Of a DNA stretch of 64,000 nucleotides, positions 1 through 9,435 are shown in pieces. The first letter of the stretch is position 1. Every line of letters begins with the position of its first letter. Made by a program: the position numbers and the translations under genes. Under the pieces are notes generated by a model. That model ran no database searches. It saw only the letters and a program-made list of their open reading frames with translations, and was not told the origin of the DNA. Source of the DNA: Candidatus Paceibacter sp. (GTDB lineage Bacteria > Patescibacteria > ABY1 > S139-126); assembly GCA_020724865.1 (NCBI GenBank), contig DYGA01000001.1, positions 1 to 64,000 of the forward strand, given 5' to 3'.

Positions 1-2808
1 TCTTTTAATAAACTATTGATGGGTTTGGCAAAAATTTTCAAAATTTTATTATTTATATCTTTTTCATACCACACCTGACCATCAAATGCCGGGGTTAACA
101 ATGCTATAATTTTATCAAAATTTTTCTGATAATTTATAGTTTGAGCAAATAGCCATAAATCACTCCCCTTGTCTAATAAATCAAAACTAATTTCACTACT
201 CGCCAATCCACTTGATTTGTCTAATTGTAATTTAATTAGTCCAGTTGTTTCTTCTTTAACTCCGGTCATTGCCGGTACATAAGTAGCATATTTTTCGCCT
301 TGGATAGTATAAATTGGGTCAATAGTATTCACACTTATTTTATTTGCGCTTAATGTACCAGAAAAAGTACCATTAAGAGCGCTAACAATAGAAAAACCAT
401 TCATATTCAAATTCTGTGTAGCAGTATGATTGCCTAAATTGTCAGCAGAACCAGTCACCGTACCACATGTCCATAAATTAGAAGCATTTTTAACCAATAC
501 TTGACCATTGGTACAATTGGTAGCATCATAAGCTGCAAAATTTCCTGTGATTACATAAGGGCTATTGGCGTAAATCTTAAAAATATTTTGATCTGCAGAA
601 TTTCTAAATTCAAAATTTTGTCCAGCTATCATATTCCGAAAATAAGTTTCTGTATTTACTAAATTAATACGAAAATCTCCAGAATAACCACTTCTGGTCA
701 ACTGAAAACCTGAATTCCACCCTAAACCTGCAGCCCCATGAACATGAAACATACTAGTTGGATCTGCTCCAACACCAACAAAACCATTTCCAGCTATAGT
801 GAGTCTTTTTGTATTGTTAGTCCAAAAACTCAATGGATTGTTGGCTGCTTGAATTATTCTAAAATCATTATCACTCCAATAGGCAATCCGACCGCTGTAA
901 TCTGGGGTATTGCCGCTGGTCCAACCTTTGGTCAAATCAATATATGGTATCTGACCGGTGTCGGAATTCCTTATTTCAATATATGAATTACGCCCTGCTG
1001 CGGCAGTTTCCAAAGCCAAAGATCCGTATCCGCCAGAGGCAGCACTTTTACTTACATGAATAGCATGAGTTGGAGCAGAAATGCCACCGAGCCCTAAATT
1101 ACCACCAATACTGGTATCGGCAGTATAAGTTGAAGCATTTGAACCTGTACCTAAAACAGACAACAAATCCTGCGATCCGCCTGGAATACTATTACTACAA
1201 ACCCATTTACTGGTGCCACTATTGTAAACCAATATTTGATTATTGGCACAAAGGTTACCGTCGCCATCGGTAAATCTTCCACGAATGGTTCCATTGGCCG
1301 TAACATTACCCGATTCATTTACCCGAAAAATATCAATTGTGTCAGCAGAATTCCGAATCACTAAAGGTGAATAATTATTATTTATCAATCTGATACCTTC
1401 AGTATTAGCCGGCACATTGATATTCAATCTAGCTGTTGGATTGGTATTAGCAATACCAATATTACCATTATGTAAAATGGTTAATCTTTCTTGGGAAATG
1501 GCAGATCCATCAGGAGTAGTCCAAAAAGACATATTAGTAGGATAATCTCCGCCACTACCACTAGCACCTCTGGTAACAACTATTTTTGCTTCATCTAAAT
1601 CACCATAAGAAGTCGCAAAACCTATTTGGCCAATTTGATCTCCTGCAGAATTTTGCGAAGAATTTCTGTATTGAATAGTAAGTGTGCCAGGTGCGCCGTT
1701 TCCTGTTAGGAAAACACCACCAGCAGTATTACCGTGACCAATTTTTGGATTACCAGCAAAAGTGCTGGCATCTGCCCCAGCTTGCAAGGTTTCTAATAGA
1801 TTTTCTACCGTGGTATTGCCAACATTAGTGGTATCGACACAATACCAACCAGGAGTGAAAGGAGCGCCTCGATAAACCAATAACTGGTCCGCAGTACAAG
1901 TATTATTATTTAAATCTGTAAAATTGCCCCAGATTTTTCCCTTACCCGCTCCACCGCTATTAGCCACCACAGTGCCCGCTGTTAAAGTTTTGGCTACGCT
2001 AGCATCACCAGCAATTTGAACATTGCCATCTTCGGCAATCTGAAAAACGGTAGAATTATCACCATTATTAACTCGGAAATAATTTTGATTAAAGTCATTA
2101 TCACTATCTATCCGAATCTGAAAATCTTTGGTAGCATTTAAATAACCTAAATAATCAATATATATATTGTTACGATCAGCTGTGGATATATCCAACGCTC
2201 TGCCAACATCACCTGATGACTGACCTACATATAAAGTAGTAGCATTGGAAGTTAAACCTGCTGTATTGACAACTTGTAATAAGTTACCATTAATAACAGA
2301 GGCAATAAAAGTTCCACGATTGTAAGCATTTATGGTGCCATAAAAGCTTGAAGATCCAGTTATACGCAGAGCTCCTCCAGCATAAATATCATAAGCAGAA
2401 GCGATATCACCTTGAGAATTATAACCAGTTGGCGGCGGACTTCCTGCGGTAAAATTACCTGAGACAATCGGTCCAAAAATCTCCACTCCGCCATTGGGCA
2501 CAACATAACCGCCAGTAACACTGCCTACCATAATTTTACCGGGATACAGTTGGGTCCAAGTTGCTGTATCTGCTGCGTTAGCTTCATCTTGAATACGTAA
2601 ATAACCAGTATGCTGATCACAACTAGCTCCGGAAAAAAGTGGGGGTAAAATATTACATGAATCTGGATCAGAAATAGTTGGATTACAAGTTGGCTGCACC
2701 CAACTGCCGGTATAACATTGAACACCCATCTGTGCGCTAGCTATTGAAGTTAATCCAAAAACACCACTAAATATAAATAAACCCAATAAAAAAAATTTTT
2801 TTTGCATA
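1..2808 (-). CDS. Secreted modular fibre-like surface protein (partial, runs off left edge)
   Basis: The frame is open from the ATG at 2808 to base 1, giving 936 codons without a stop. The N-terminus has a classical signal peptide (Lys-Lys, hydrophobic core, AxA-type end near residue 25). The rest is rich in Gly, Asn, Thr and Ser, with repeated fragments such as NGNIGIANTNPTARLNI that resemble phage tail-fibre and adhesin stalks. A Cys-pair motif of the form C-x3-Q-[LIV]-L-V followed by W-x-C recurs near 1900-1850, 1250-1210 and 520-470, so the protein is built of large modules of roughly 210-245 residues. It is probably an exported adhesin or stalk. The C-terminus is outside the window, so anchoring cannot be judged. 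Confidence 0.75.
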
Positions 2809-2817
2809 AATGATAAA

Positions 2818-2846
2818 TTGACTTATGGCTGTATAAATTATACAAT
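2818..2846 (+). promoter_or_regulatory. Sigma-70-type promoter for the 2870 operon
   Basis: TTGACT (2818-2823), a 17-base spacer and TACAAT (2841-2846). The predicted start near 2853 precedes the 2870 gene by about 17 bases. It lies between the divergent fibre gene and the lemA-htpX block. Confidence 0.6.
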
Positions 2847-2869
2847 AAATTCACAAAAAAATAAAATCC

Positions 2870-3496
2870 ATGCCTCTAGACCAACAACAAAAAAAAATAA
2901 TTTATGTCACCGCTGCACTAATAGTAATATTGTTATTACTAATCATTGTCTTAGTTTGGCAAAAAAATAATCTTTTAAACAACAAAGACAATATTCAACC
3001 GACCACTCCACAAACTAATGTCAATCAACTTGAATTTGATACTGACAGCGAAAAAACAGAAAAACAAAAATTAATCGAACAAGTAGCACCCAATACGGAT
3101 CTAAATCAATTTGATTTACCCGAACCACTTATCAATAAAGAAGTAATTCAAAATCCAAACATTTCTCCTGCCTATAATCGTTCGGGAAGAATAACTGAAA
3201 TAAATTTAAATAATTCTAGTATTACTTTTTTAGACATGACTTTTGAAGAAAAATATTATGAAGTAAAAGTTGATGATAATACTAAAATACAAATAACCAA
3301 TATCATTGAAACCTATTCTGATACCAACTCTCCCACCCCTAGTAATGTCAGTACTCAAAGTTTTCAAGGAAAATTGAGCGATTTAAAAGTTGGCGACAAT
3401 ATAAATGTCCGCGCCCAACAAATGATCAATAGTAATTCTTATACAGCTTTATTTATTGAAACAACACACATAACAAGTAAAATTATTAATAATTAA
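2870..3496 (+). CDS. Membrane-anchored protein with C-terminal beta domain
   Basis: 208 residues. The first seven residues are followed by one strong transmembrane segment (about residues 8-30, rich in Ile, Leu and Val), then a polar Asn/Gln-rich linker to about residue 105. The C-terminal domain (about 106-205) reads like a small beta-barrel: an RxGxITEI start, a VKVDDNTKI strand and a DLKVGDNINVRA strand, the pattern of DUF5666-like domains. The topology implies an extracytoplasmic C-terminal domain. It is four bases upstream of lemA on the same strand, so it is probably co-transcribed with lemA and htpX. Its function is unknown; the domain assignment is by pattern only. Confidence 0.7.
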   Translation: MPLDQQQKKIIYVTAALIVILLLLIIVLVWQKNNLLNNKDNIQPTTPQTNVNQLEFDTDSEKTEKQKLIEQVAPNTDLNQFDLPEPLINKEVIQNPNISPAYNRSGRITEINLNNSSITFLDMTFEEKYYEVKVDDNTKIQITNIIETYSDTNSPTPSNVSTQSFQGKLSDLKVGDNINVRAQQMINSNSYTALFIETTHITSKIINN

Positions 3497-3499
3497 TAT

Positions 3500-4054
3500 A
3501 TGCGAACAACAACTATTTTAATTGTTGTAATAGTCGCCGTAGTGCTATGGCTTATTTCTATTTACAACAGTCTAATCAGACTAAAAAACCGCGTTGATGA
3601 AGCTTGGAGTGATATTGATGTCCAGCTTAAACGACGTTATGATCTAATCCCCAACCTAGTGGAAACAGTCAAAGGCTATGCCAGCCACGAAAAAGAATTG
3701 TTTACCAAAGTTACTGAAGCACGTAGTCGAGCTATGCAAGCAGGCTCTCTTCACGACAAAGCTGAAGCCGAAAATATGTTATCTAATACTTTAAAATCTT
3801 TGTTTGCGGTAGCGGAAAATTATCCGCAACTTCGAGCTAGTGAAAATTTTGCCAAACTACAAGATGAACTGTCTGATACGGAAAACAAAATCCAAGCCGC
3901 CCGAAGGTTTTACAACGGTATGGTCAGAGATTTTAACACCAAAATTCAAGTTTTCCCGAACAATATTATTGCCGGAACTTTAGGCTTCAAATCAAGAGAA
4001 TTTTTTGAAATTGAAGAGGCTAAAGAAAGAGAAAATATCAAAGTCCAATTTTAA
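3500..4054 (+). CDS. lemA: LemA family protein
   Basis: 184 residues, the usual LemA size. There is one N-terminal transmembrane helix (about 5-22), then the hallmark NRVDEAWSDIDVQLKRRYDLIPNLVETVKGY stretch (described here by its parts: the AWSDIDVQLKRR helix and the DLIPNLV motif at about 36-55) and the C-terminal YNGMVRDFN-type helix. LemA proteins are membrane-anchored four-helix proteins with the domain outside the membrane; their biochemical role is poorly defined. It sits directly before htpX, an arrangement seen in many bacteria, which suggests a shared envelope-maintenance role. Confidence 0.93.
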   Translation: MRTTTILIVVIVAVVLWLISIYNSLIRLKNRVDEAWSDIDVQLKRRYDLIPNLVETVKGYASHEKELFTKVTEARSRAMQAGSLHDKAEAENMLSNTLKSLFAVAENYPQLRASENFAKLQDELSDTENKIQAARRFYNGMVRDFNTKIQVFPNNIIAGTLGFKSREFFEIEEAKERENIKVQF

Positions 4055-4092
4055 TTTATATTTTTTAAAATTTATAATTTAAAATTTTTTTG

Positions 4093-4965
4093 ATGTATTC
4101 CCAAATCGATAGTAACAAAAGAAAAAGTATAATCCTGATTACCATTTTTACAATTTTGGTAATCTTTTTGGGTTATGTTATAGGACAAGCCACTGGCTAT
4201 GGTTACAATGGTTTAATTATTGCGGTAGTAATATCTATTTTAATGACTCTAACCAGTTATTATAAAGGTGATGTTATTGCTCTAAAAACAGCGGGCGCTG
4301 TTGGACCAATCAGTCAGGAACAAAACCCTTATATCTATAGACTGGTGGAAAATCTGGCAATCACTGCCGGCATTCCCATACCTAAAATTTATATTATCAA
4401 TGATCCAGCTCTAAATGCTTTCGCTACCGGTAGAGATCCTGAACATGCCTCTATTGCTTTGACAACTGGAATTATTCAAGCTTTAGAAAATGAAGAGTTA
4501 GAAGGAGTAATAGCCCATGAATTATCACATATAAAAAATTATGATATCAGACTGATGATGTTGGTAATAGTTCTAGTGGGAGTAGTTACACTGTTGGCTG
4601 ATTGGTTTTTGCGGTTCAATTTTTTTCGTAGTTCTGACAATAGACAAAATAACGGGGCGATTTTTGCTCTAGTTGGTTTAATACTAGCAATTCTTTCCCC
4701 CCTGTTTGCAGAACTGATAAAATTGGCTATTTCTAGAAAAAGAGAATTTTTAGCTGACGCTTCTGCCGCGCTATTAACCAGATATCCTGAAGGATTGGCC
4801 AGAGCTTTAGAAAAAATTGCTCAACAACCAGATATTAAACGTGCCAATAAAGCCACTGCTCATTTGTATATTGCCAATCCCTTTAGTAAAAATAATTTTA
4901 GTAAACTATTTTCAACTCATCCGCCTATTGCAGAACGAATATCGGCTTTGCGAAAAATGGCCTAA
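4093..4965 (+). CDS. htpX: HtpX-type membrane zinc metalloprotease
   Basis: I start the gene at the ATG at 4093 and not at the TTG one codon earlier; this gives 290 residues. Four hydrophobic segments frame the catalytic domain (two near the N-terminus, two near residues 155-215). The zinc-binding HELSH motif is at residues 142-146 and the third ligand region REFLADA at about 217-223, so all catalytic residues are present. HtpX degrades damaged or misfolded membrane proteins. It follows lemA by 38 bases and ends in a strong intrinsic terminator, closing the 2870-4965 operon. Confidence 0.95.
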   Translation: MYSQIDSNKRKSIILITIFTILVIFLGYVIGQATGYGYNGLIIAVVISILMTLTSYYKGDVIALKTAGAVGPISQEQNPYIYRLVENLAITAGIPIPKIYIINDPALNAFATGRDPEHASIALTTGIIQALENEELEGVIAHELSHIKNYDIRLMMLVIVLVGVVTLLADWFLRFNFFRSSDNRQNNGAIFALVGLILAILSPLFAELIKLAISRKREFLADASAALLTRYPEGLARALEKIAQQPDIKRANKATAHLYIANPFSKNNFSKLFSTHPPIAERISALRKMA

Positions 4966-4972
4966 ATCATAT

Positions 4973-5000
4973 AGCCCTGTAAAAACAGGGCTTTGTTTTT
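4973..5000 (+). terminator. Intrinsic terminator after htpX
   Basis: Stem AGCCCTG (4973-4979) with CAGGGCT (4986-4992), a six-base loop, then TTGTTTTT. Confidence 0.85.
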
Positions 5001-5051
5001 ATTGCCAAAACTCTTATATTTTTCTATAATCTTTATACTAAATCTAATATT

Positions 5052-7523
5052 ATGATTACTTCAGATATATTTAATAAATTTACCAAACACCTAAAAAACG
5101 CTCTGAAAATAGCGGGATTTTTGGCAAAAAAACAAAGTTTAACAGCTGTTGAACCAATTCATTTGCTCCAAGGAATTTTAAAACAACCCGGTAGTTTGGC
5201 AGCGGAAATTTTACATAAAAATGGACTAGTAGAAAACAGTCCGCTGGGAGACGAGCTTCTAAATAGTCACATTATTACCTTGGAATTATCGGCTGATGCT
5301 CAGAAAATTATTACTAAAATGTTAAATCTAGCATTTGAATATCGTCATCTTTACATAGGCACTGAACATTTGCTTATGGCCCTGCTGTTATTGCCTGACG
5401 ATAAAATTTTAAATTTATTTCAGGAAAAAAACATTTCTTTTGCTAAACTAAAAAATAACTTAGAAATTGTTCTTAGTTCTACTTCAAATTTTTCTGATCT
5501 AACTGATATTTTTTCCGAACTAACCAGCGGACAATTTCAAGAAGAAAAACATTTTGAACCAAAAAATTTAACCCGGGAAAAAAGTTTATTGGATCTATTT
5601 TCTACCGATTTAACCAGTCAACAAATCCAACAACGTATTGATCCGGTAATTGGGAGAGAAGCGGAAATTGACCGGCTAATTCAAATCATTTCGCGTCGCA
5701 ATAAAAACAATCCTCTGTTGTTAGGTGATCCGGGAGTGGGTAAAACTGCGATAGTTGAGGGCTTGGCTAAAAAAATATCTGAAGGTGATGTGCCAACTAT
5801 TTTAAAAAATAAAAAAATTTTAAGTTTGGATCTTGGACTTATGTTAGCTGGTACCATGTACCGTGGCGAATTCGAAGCCAGATTAAAAAATATCTTGGAA
5901 GAAATAAAACAAAATCCAGATATTATTATATTTATTGATGAATTACACAATATAATCGGGGCAGGTTCAACCACTGGTGGAACAATGGATGCGGCCAATA
6001 TTATCAAACCCGCTCTAGCTCGCGGTGAAATTAGATGTATCGGAGCAACTACCATAAATGAATATCACAAATATATTGAATCAGACCCTGCTCTAGAACG
6101 CAGATTTCAAACTATTCAAGTCAATGAACCAGATCGAGAACAAACTATAAATATTCTAAAAGGGCTAAAAAAATATTATGAACTATTCCATCAAGTCGAA
6201 ATTCAAGATGAAGCTTTGACACTAGCGGTTGATTTATCAATTCGCTATCAACCAGAAAAATTTCTACCCGACAAAGCTATAGACCTGATTGATGAAACCG
6301 CAAGTCGTGCTAAAATCAGATACAAACATTCTACCCTCCAAAATAAATTGTTTACCTTATCTGAAAAAATAAAAGATATTGCTCAACGTAAATATCAAGC
6401 CATCGCTGAAGAAAACTATGATTTAGCTATAAAAATAAAAGACGAAGAATATAAATTAAAAAAAGATTACCAAAATATTGAAAAAAAGTTGGCGCAAAAT
6501 CCGCCACAAAAACCAAAAATAACTCCCGATGATATCAGTCAAGTGGTAGCACAAATTACCAACATGCCTTTGACCTATCTCAATCAACAAGCAGACTTAA
6601 GAATTGCCAATTTAGAAAAAAAATTAAACAAAAATATTATTGGACAAAACGATGTCATCTCTGAAGTTTGCGCGGTTATTAAAAGGGCTCAATTGGGTTT
6701 GCACAATCAAACCAAACCTATTGGTAGTTTCTTATTTTTGGGTCCCTCAGGTGTTGGTAAAACCGAATTAGCTAAACGTTTAGCGATTGAATATTTTGGC
6801 AGCGAACAATCTTTAATTAAAATCGACATGTCCGAATATTCTGAAAGCTTTAATATCTCCAAACTTATTGGCGCTCCCGCCGGCTATGTTGGTTATAAGG
6901 AAGGTGGAAAAATAACTGATGCTGTCAGACGCCGTCCTTATTCGGTTATTCTTTTTGATGAGATAGAAAAAGGTCATCCTGATGTTTTTAATTTACTGTT
7001 ACAAATTCTGGATGAAGGTAATTTAACTGATGCTGAAGGCAGAAAAATAAATTTTAAACACAGTATTGTCATTCTGACATCTAACCTAGCTTCAGATAAA
7101 TTCAACAATATCCAAAATTTTGGTTTCAATCAAACTAAAAATAGTCAAAAATACAGTTCACAACAAATCAAACAACAAGTGATTAAAGAATTGGAACAAG
7201 AGTTTAAACCTGAATTACTAAATCGTTTGGATAAAATAATTGTTTTTAATCCTTTGGAAAAAAATAGCCTAAAAAAAATTGTAAAATTGCAACTTACAGA
7301 GTTGTTAGAAAATTTAAGCAAACGCGGCATAACCATAAATTTTACTCCCGCGGTAGTTAACTATTTAACCACCATCAGTACTGGCGAAAATAAAGGCGCT
7401 AGAGAAATTAGACGTAATATTGAAAAGTATCTTGGACAACCATTGGCCGATGCCTTTTTACAAAACCCGCAAAAAAAACATTTTTCTATATCTTTACGCA
7501 ATAAAAAATTGTTTGTCAAATAA
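5052..7523 (+). CDS. clpC: ClpC-type AAA+ unfoldase
   Basis: 823 residues. An N-terminal double Clp_N repeat (about 1-145) is followed by AAA module 1 with Walker A GDPGVGKT (225-232) and Walker B IIFIDELHN, a short middle region with a UVR-like segment (about 447-475, containing AIAEENYDLAIKIKDEE), and AAA module 2 with GPSGVGKT (564-571) and the D2-small C-domain ending near the stop. The short UVR-bearing middle region is typical of ClpC and not of the long coiled-coil ClpB disaggregase. ClpC unfolds substrates for ClpP; no clpP lies in this window. An AT-rich promoter-like TATAAT-type hexamer lies about 20 bases before the ATG. Confidence 0.92.
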   Translation: MITSDIFNKFTKHLKNALKIAGFLAKKQSLTAVEPIHLLQGILKQPGSLAAEILHKNGLVENSPLGDELLNSHIITLELSADAQKIITKMLNLAFEYRHLYIGTEHLLMALLLLPDDKILNLFQEKNISFAKLKNNLEIVLSSTSNFSDLTDIFSELTSGQFQEEKHFEPKNLTREKSLLDLFSTDLTSQQIQQRIDPVIGREAEIDRLIQIISRRNKNNPLLLGDPGVGKTAIVEGLAKKISEGDVPTILKNKKILSLDLGLMLAGTMYRGEFEARLKNILEEIKQNPDIIIFIDELHNIIGAGSTTGGTMDAANIIKPALARGEIRCIGATTINEYHKYIESDPALERRFQTIQVNEPDREQTINILKGLKKYYELFHQVEIQDEALTLAVDLSIRYQPEKFLPDKAIDLIDETASRAKIRYKHSTLQNKLFTLSEKIKDIAQRKYQAIAEENYDLAIKIKDEEYKLKKDYQNIEKKLAQNPPQKPKITPDDISQVVAQITNMPLTYLNQQADLRIANLEKKLNKNIIGQNDVISEVCAVIKRAQLGLHNQTKPIGSFLFLGPSGVGKTELAKRLAIEYFGSEQSLIKIDMSEYSESFNISKLIGAPAGYVGYKEGGKITDAVRRRPYSVILFDEIEKGHPDVFNLLLQILDEGNLTDAEGRKINFKHSIVILTSNLASDKFNNIQNFGFNQTKNSQKYSSQQIKQQVIKELEQEFKPELLNRLDKIIVFNPLEKNSLKKIVKLQLTELLENLSKRGITINFTPAVVNYLTTISTGENKGAREIRRNIEKYLGQPLADAFLQNPQKKHFSISLRNKKLFVK

Positions 7524-7532
7524 ATTTATTTG

Positions 7533-8192
7533 ATGTCAAAATTTTTAATTTTTCTAAAATCACTTTTTTTTCCAAAAGAGTGTTTGGATTGTGGCATGTT
7601 GGGTGAATTTATTTGTTCTGATTGTTTAAAAAAAATTCCTATCCGACCCAGTAAACCACCGGAAAAAATAAGGTATCAAGATTATTTAGATCAAGTTCAT
7701 GTGGCTAGTTTCTATGCTAACCAAATTTTAGCTAAACTTATTGACCTCTATAAATTTCACTATCAAGAAAACTTAGGGACAATTTTATCTCAAATCGCCA
7801 TCGACTATTTGAAAAAAAACCAACTAACTGCTACGCTGGCTGATTTTATTTTAATCCCTCTTCCCCTGCACCGTCGCAGATATTTAGAAAGAGGATTCAA
7901 TCAAAGTCAAATTATTGCCCAAAATATAAAACAATATTTAAACGCTCCTTTAATTGACGATTCATTAATCAGAACAAAATATACCAAACACCAAACTAAA
8001 TTAAACATGAATAAACGTTTAAAAAATATTTCCGGAGTATTCTCTATCACCAATAAACAAAAAATAATTGGCAAAAAAATTTTATTGATTGATGATGTAG
8101 TAACCACGGGAGCAAGTTTAAACGAAGCGGCCAAAATTTTACGCCAAAACGGGGCAATTAAAGTAATTGGCCTGGTGCTAGCAAAAAACTAA
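7533..8192 (+). CDS. ComF family phosphoribosyltransferase-like protein
   Basis: 219 residues from the ATG at 7533; a TTG just upstream is less likely. The N-terminus carries a double-CxxC zinc knuckle (CLDCGMLGEFICSDC). A PLHRRRYLERGFNQS segment and the PRPP-binding loop ILLIDDVVTTGAS (about 186-198) are the ComF hallmarks. ComF acts in natural DNA uptake in several bacteria, possibly in handling incoming single strands. It starts nine bases after clpC, so it is probably co-transcribed. Presence of comF, comM and radA in the same window fits a transformation capacity, although the uptake pore is not seen here. Confidence 0.88.
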   Translation: MSKFLIFLKSLFFPKECLDCGMLGEFICSDCLKKIPIRPSKPPEKIRYQDYLDQVHVASFYANQILAKLIDLYKFHYQENLGTILSQIAIDYLKKNQLTATLADFILIPLPLHRRRYLERGFNQSQIIAQNIKQYLNAPLIDDSLIRTKYTKHQTKLNMNKRLKNISGVFSITNKQKIIGKKILLIDDVVTTGASLNEAAKILRQNGAIKVIGLVLAKN

Positions 8193-8223
8193 AAAAATAC
8201 AAACTTTGCGTTTGTATTTTTTT
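8191..8223. terminator. Bidirectional terminator between comF and tRNA-Ser
   Basis: Stem AAAATACAAA (8194-8203) with TTTGTATTTT (8211-8220), with A and T tracts on both sides. It would end the clpC-comF transcript on the + strand and the tRNA-Ser transcript on the - strand. Confidence 0.8.
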
Positions 8224-8224
8224 A

Positions 8225-8318
8225 TGGCGGAGAGGGAGGGATTCGAACCCTCGATAGGGATTTAAACTCCTATAACAGGTTAGCAACCTGCCGCCTTCAG
8301 CCACTCGGCCACCTCTCC
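8225..8318 (-). tRNA. tRNA-Ser(GCU), reads AGC/AGU
   Basis: Full class II cloverleaf. The acceptor GGAGAGG (8318-8312) pairs with CCTCTCC, there is discriminator G and an encoded CCA (8227-8225). The anticodon loop is TTGCTAA and gives GCT. A long variable arm (around TAGGGATTTAAACTCCTA on the + strand) and the GGTTCGAAT T-loop are present. Confidence 0.95.
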
Positions 8319-8370
8319 TAAAAAAATAATATTGAATATTTTTAATTAATATCAAGTAAAATACCAAGTT

Positions 8371-8399
8371 ATTGTAATGAAAAATATTATTAGTGTCAA
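8371..8399 (-). promoter_or_regulatory. Promoter for tRNA-Ser
   Basis: On the minus strand TTGACA (8399-8394), a 17-base spacer and TACAAT (8376-8371). It points to the tRNA about 50 bases downstream. Confidence 0.65.
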
Positions 8400-8400
8400 T

Positions 8401-8432
8401 AAATAAAAGCTTCTGAACGTTGTCAGAAGCTT
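8401..8432 (-). terminator. Terminator after the 53-residue peptide gene
   Basis: Perfect 10-bp stem (8407-8416 with 8423-8432), a six-base loop and a minus-strand TTTTATTT tail. It lies eight bases beyond the peptide stop codon. The + strand side has an AAATTTTT tail, so it may work both ways. Confidence 0.8.
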
Positions 8433-8439
8433 AAATTTT

Positions 8440-8601
8440 TTATTGTGCCAAAGTGGTTGGAACCTGACTAAGAATCGCCAAAGCGATTTCCAGTATTCTC
8501 GCTATTAGAGCAATAAGTCCATTAGCCACTTCGGGCATAAATATCTGGAGCACCAGAATGGTCAAAGCTAAAGTTAGAGCTCCTCTAATTGCTGTGTACA
8601 T
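8440..8601 (-). CDS. 53-residue hydrophobic membrane peptide
   Basis: ATG at 8601, TAA at 8442-8440. The peptide starts MYTAIRGALTLALTIL and is almost entirely hydrophobic, with two likely transmembrane helices (about residues 4-22 and 27-46), a Pro-Glu turn between them and the polar end VPTTLAQ. It lies between a structured leader and a tight terminator, with no other gene in the unit, which supports a real gene despite its size. There is no clear Shine-Dalgarno. I recognise no family; a small membrane regulator, toxin-like peptide or pilin-like subunit are all possible. Confidence 0.5.
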   Translation of the reverse strand: MYTAIRGALTLALTILVLQIFMPEVANGLIALIARILEIALAILSQVPTTLAQ

Positions 8602-8624
8602 AAATTTACACTTTAATTTTTATG

Positions 8625-8735
8625 AGGAGTGCTAACAACTTAGCCGACCAACGCTAAGTGCTTGCGGTAGATAGGTCTACCTTTGCCCTCCTAATATTAC
8701 CACCAAAGTTTAGTAATAATATTAGAAGGGCAAAG
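8625..8735 (-). promoter_or_regulatory. Structured 5' leader of the hydrophobic peptide gene
   Basis: Within 111 bases there are three nested or adjacent helices: a long near-perfect inverted repeat (8681-8700 with 8713-8735), GGTAGA/TCTACC (8666-8671 with 8676-8681) and CTTAGC/GCTAAG (8639-8644 with 8653-8658). AGGAG/CTCCT (8625-8629 with 8688-8692) would close a junction but uses bases that the long inverted repeat also needs, so the two folds exclude each other. This is the layout of a cis-acting RNA switch. I could not match it to a known riboswitch. Confidence 0.5.
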
Positions 8736-8781
8736 AATTAAACCTTTAGTAAAACATTTTATAATTCTTTAAAAAATAATC

Positions 8782-8869
8782 AAAAAAACCGCATGTTCTT
8801 TTCTGTATGCGGTTTGTTAATGTGCTCTGGTAAAAATATTTTTTACCACAACACACTAAATATTTTATT
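8782..8869 (-). ncRNA. Candidate small RNA or attenuated leader upstream of the peptide
   Basis: A strong promoter (8903-8876) would start a transcript near 8869. It has one hairpin from about 8855 to 8821 (GGTAAAAA-type arms) and ends in a canonical terminator: stem 8815-8807/8794-8786 followed by TTTT. It is either a free RNA of about 85 nt or the first part of an attenuated transcript continuing into the 8625-8735 leader and the peptide gene. Confidence 0.5.
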
Positions 8870-8875
8870 TTTTTA

Positions 8876-8903
8876 ATTATATAAAATAAGATTAAATTGT
8901 CAA
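8876..8903 (-). promoter_or_regulatory. Promoter of the minus-strand small RNA
   Basis: TTGACA (8903-8898), a 16-base spacer and TATAAT (8881-8876): both hexamers are perfect consensus. It overlaps the -35 of the divergent promoter for the 8932 gene, so the two may compete. Confidence 0.65.
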
Positions 8904-8925
8904 ATTAACATTTTTTATATATAAT
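8897..8925 (+). promoter_or_regulatory. Promoter of the 8932 gene, implying a leaderless mRNA
   Basis: TTGTCA (8897-8902), a 17-base spacer and TATAAT (8920-8925). The -10 box ends only six bases before the ATG at 8932, so transcription should begin at or very near the start codon. There is no Shine-Dalgarno. Confidence 0.6.
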
Positions 8926-8931
8926 ATAGTC

Positions 8932-9435
8932 ATGCCAATAGATTTAACCAAAGTAGACAAAGATACCGGCAAAGAAATTATTGCCTGGCAATTTCCAGAA
9001 TTTTCGAAACAAAATTATAGCCGCAGCTGGTTTATTGCTTATGGAGCAGTTTTGCTTGGCCTACTCACCTATAGCATATTTACTGCCAATATTCTTTTCA
9101 TTTTTATTCTAATAATTGCCACGGTTATTATTTACATTAATCGTCGGCGAGAACCAGAAAATATAAGATTCCGTATAACTGAAGAAGGTATTATTCTCAA
9201 TGAAATGCTTTATGAATGGATAGAAATAAAAAATTTTTGGATAGCCTACGAACCACCTGAAGTTAAAAATTTGTATTTTGAATTTAAAAACCTACTCCTA
9301 CCCAGACTTCCCATACCATTACAAGACAAAAACCCAGTTGAAATTAGAAATATCTTATTAGATTATATTGAGGAAGATATAGAACGAGAAGGCGAACCAA
9401 TTTCCGACAATATCAGTCGCAAGCTCAAACTTTAA
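8932..9435 (+). CDS. Two-TM membrane protein with PH-like C-terminal domain
   Basis: 167 residues. A polar N-terminus containing IAWQFPEF is followed by two transmembrane helices (about 33-52 and 53-71) and a cytosolic domain whose strands (IRFRITEEGIILNE, YEWIEIKNFWIAYE) resemble small PH-like or bacterial-PH folds. It contains a charged tail. Similar short proteins are common in CPR genomes as conserved hypotheticals; the function is unknown. The gene stands alone between its own promoter and a terminator. Confidence 0.75.
   Translation: MPIDLTKVDKDTGKEIIAWQFPEFSKQNYSRSWFIAYGAVLLGLLTYSIFTANILFIFILIIATVIIYINRRREPENIRFRITEEGIILNEMLYEWIEIKNFWIAYEPPEVKNLYFEFKNLLLPRLPIPLQDKNPVEIRNILLDYIEEDIEREGEPISDNISRKLKL

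Noticed and set aside
8625..8735. A c-di-GMP (GEMM) riboswitch, because of GGGCAAAG and GCAAGC segments.
   Set aside because: The second conserved block and receptor are missing, and the stem order does not fit. It is kept as an unidentified structured leader.
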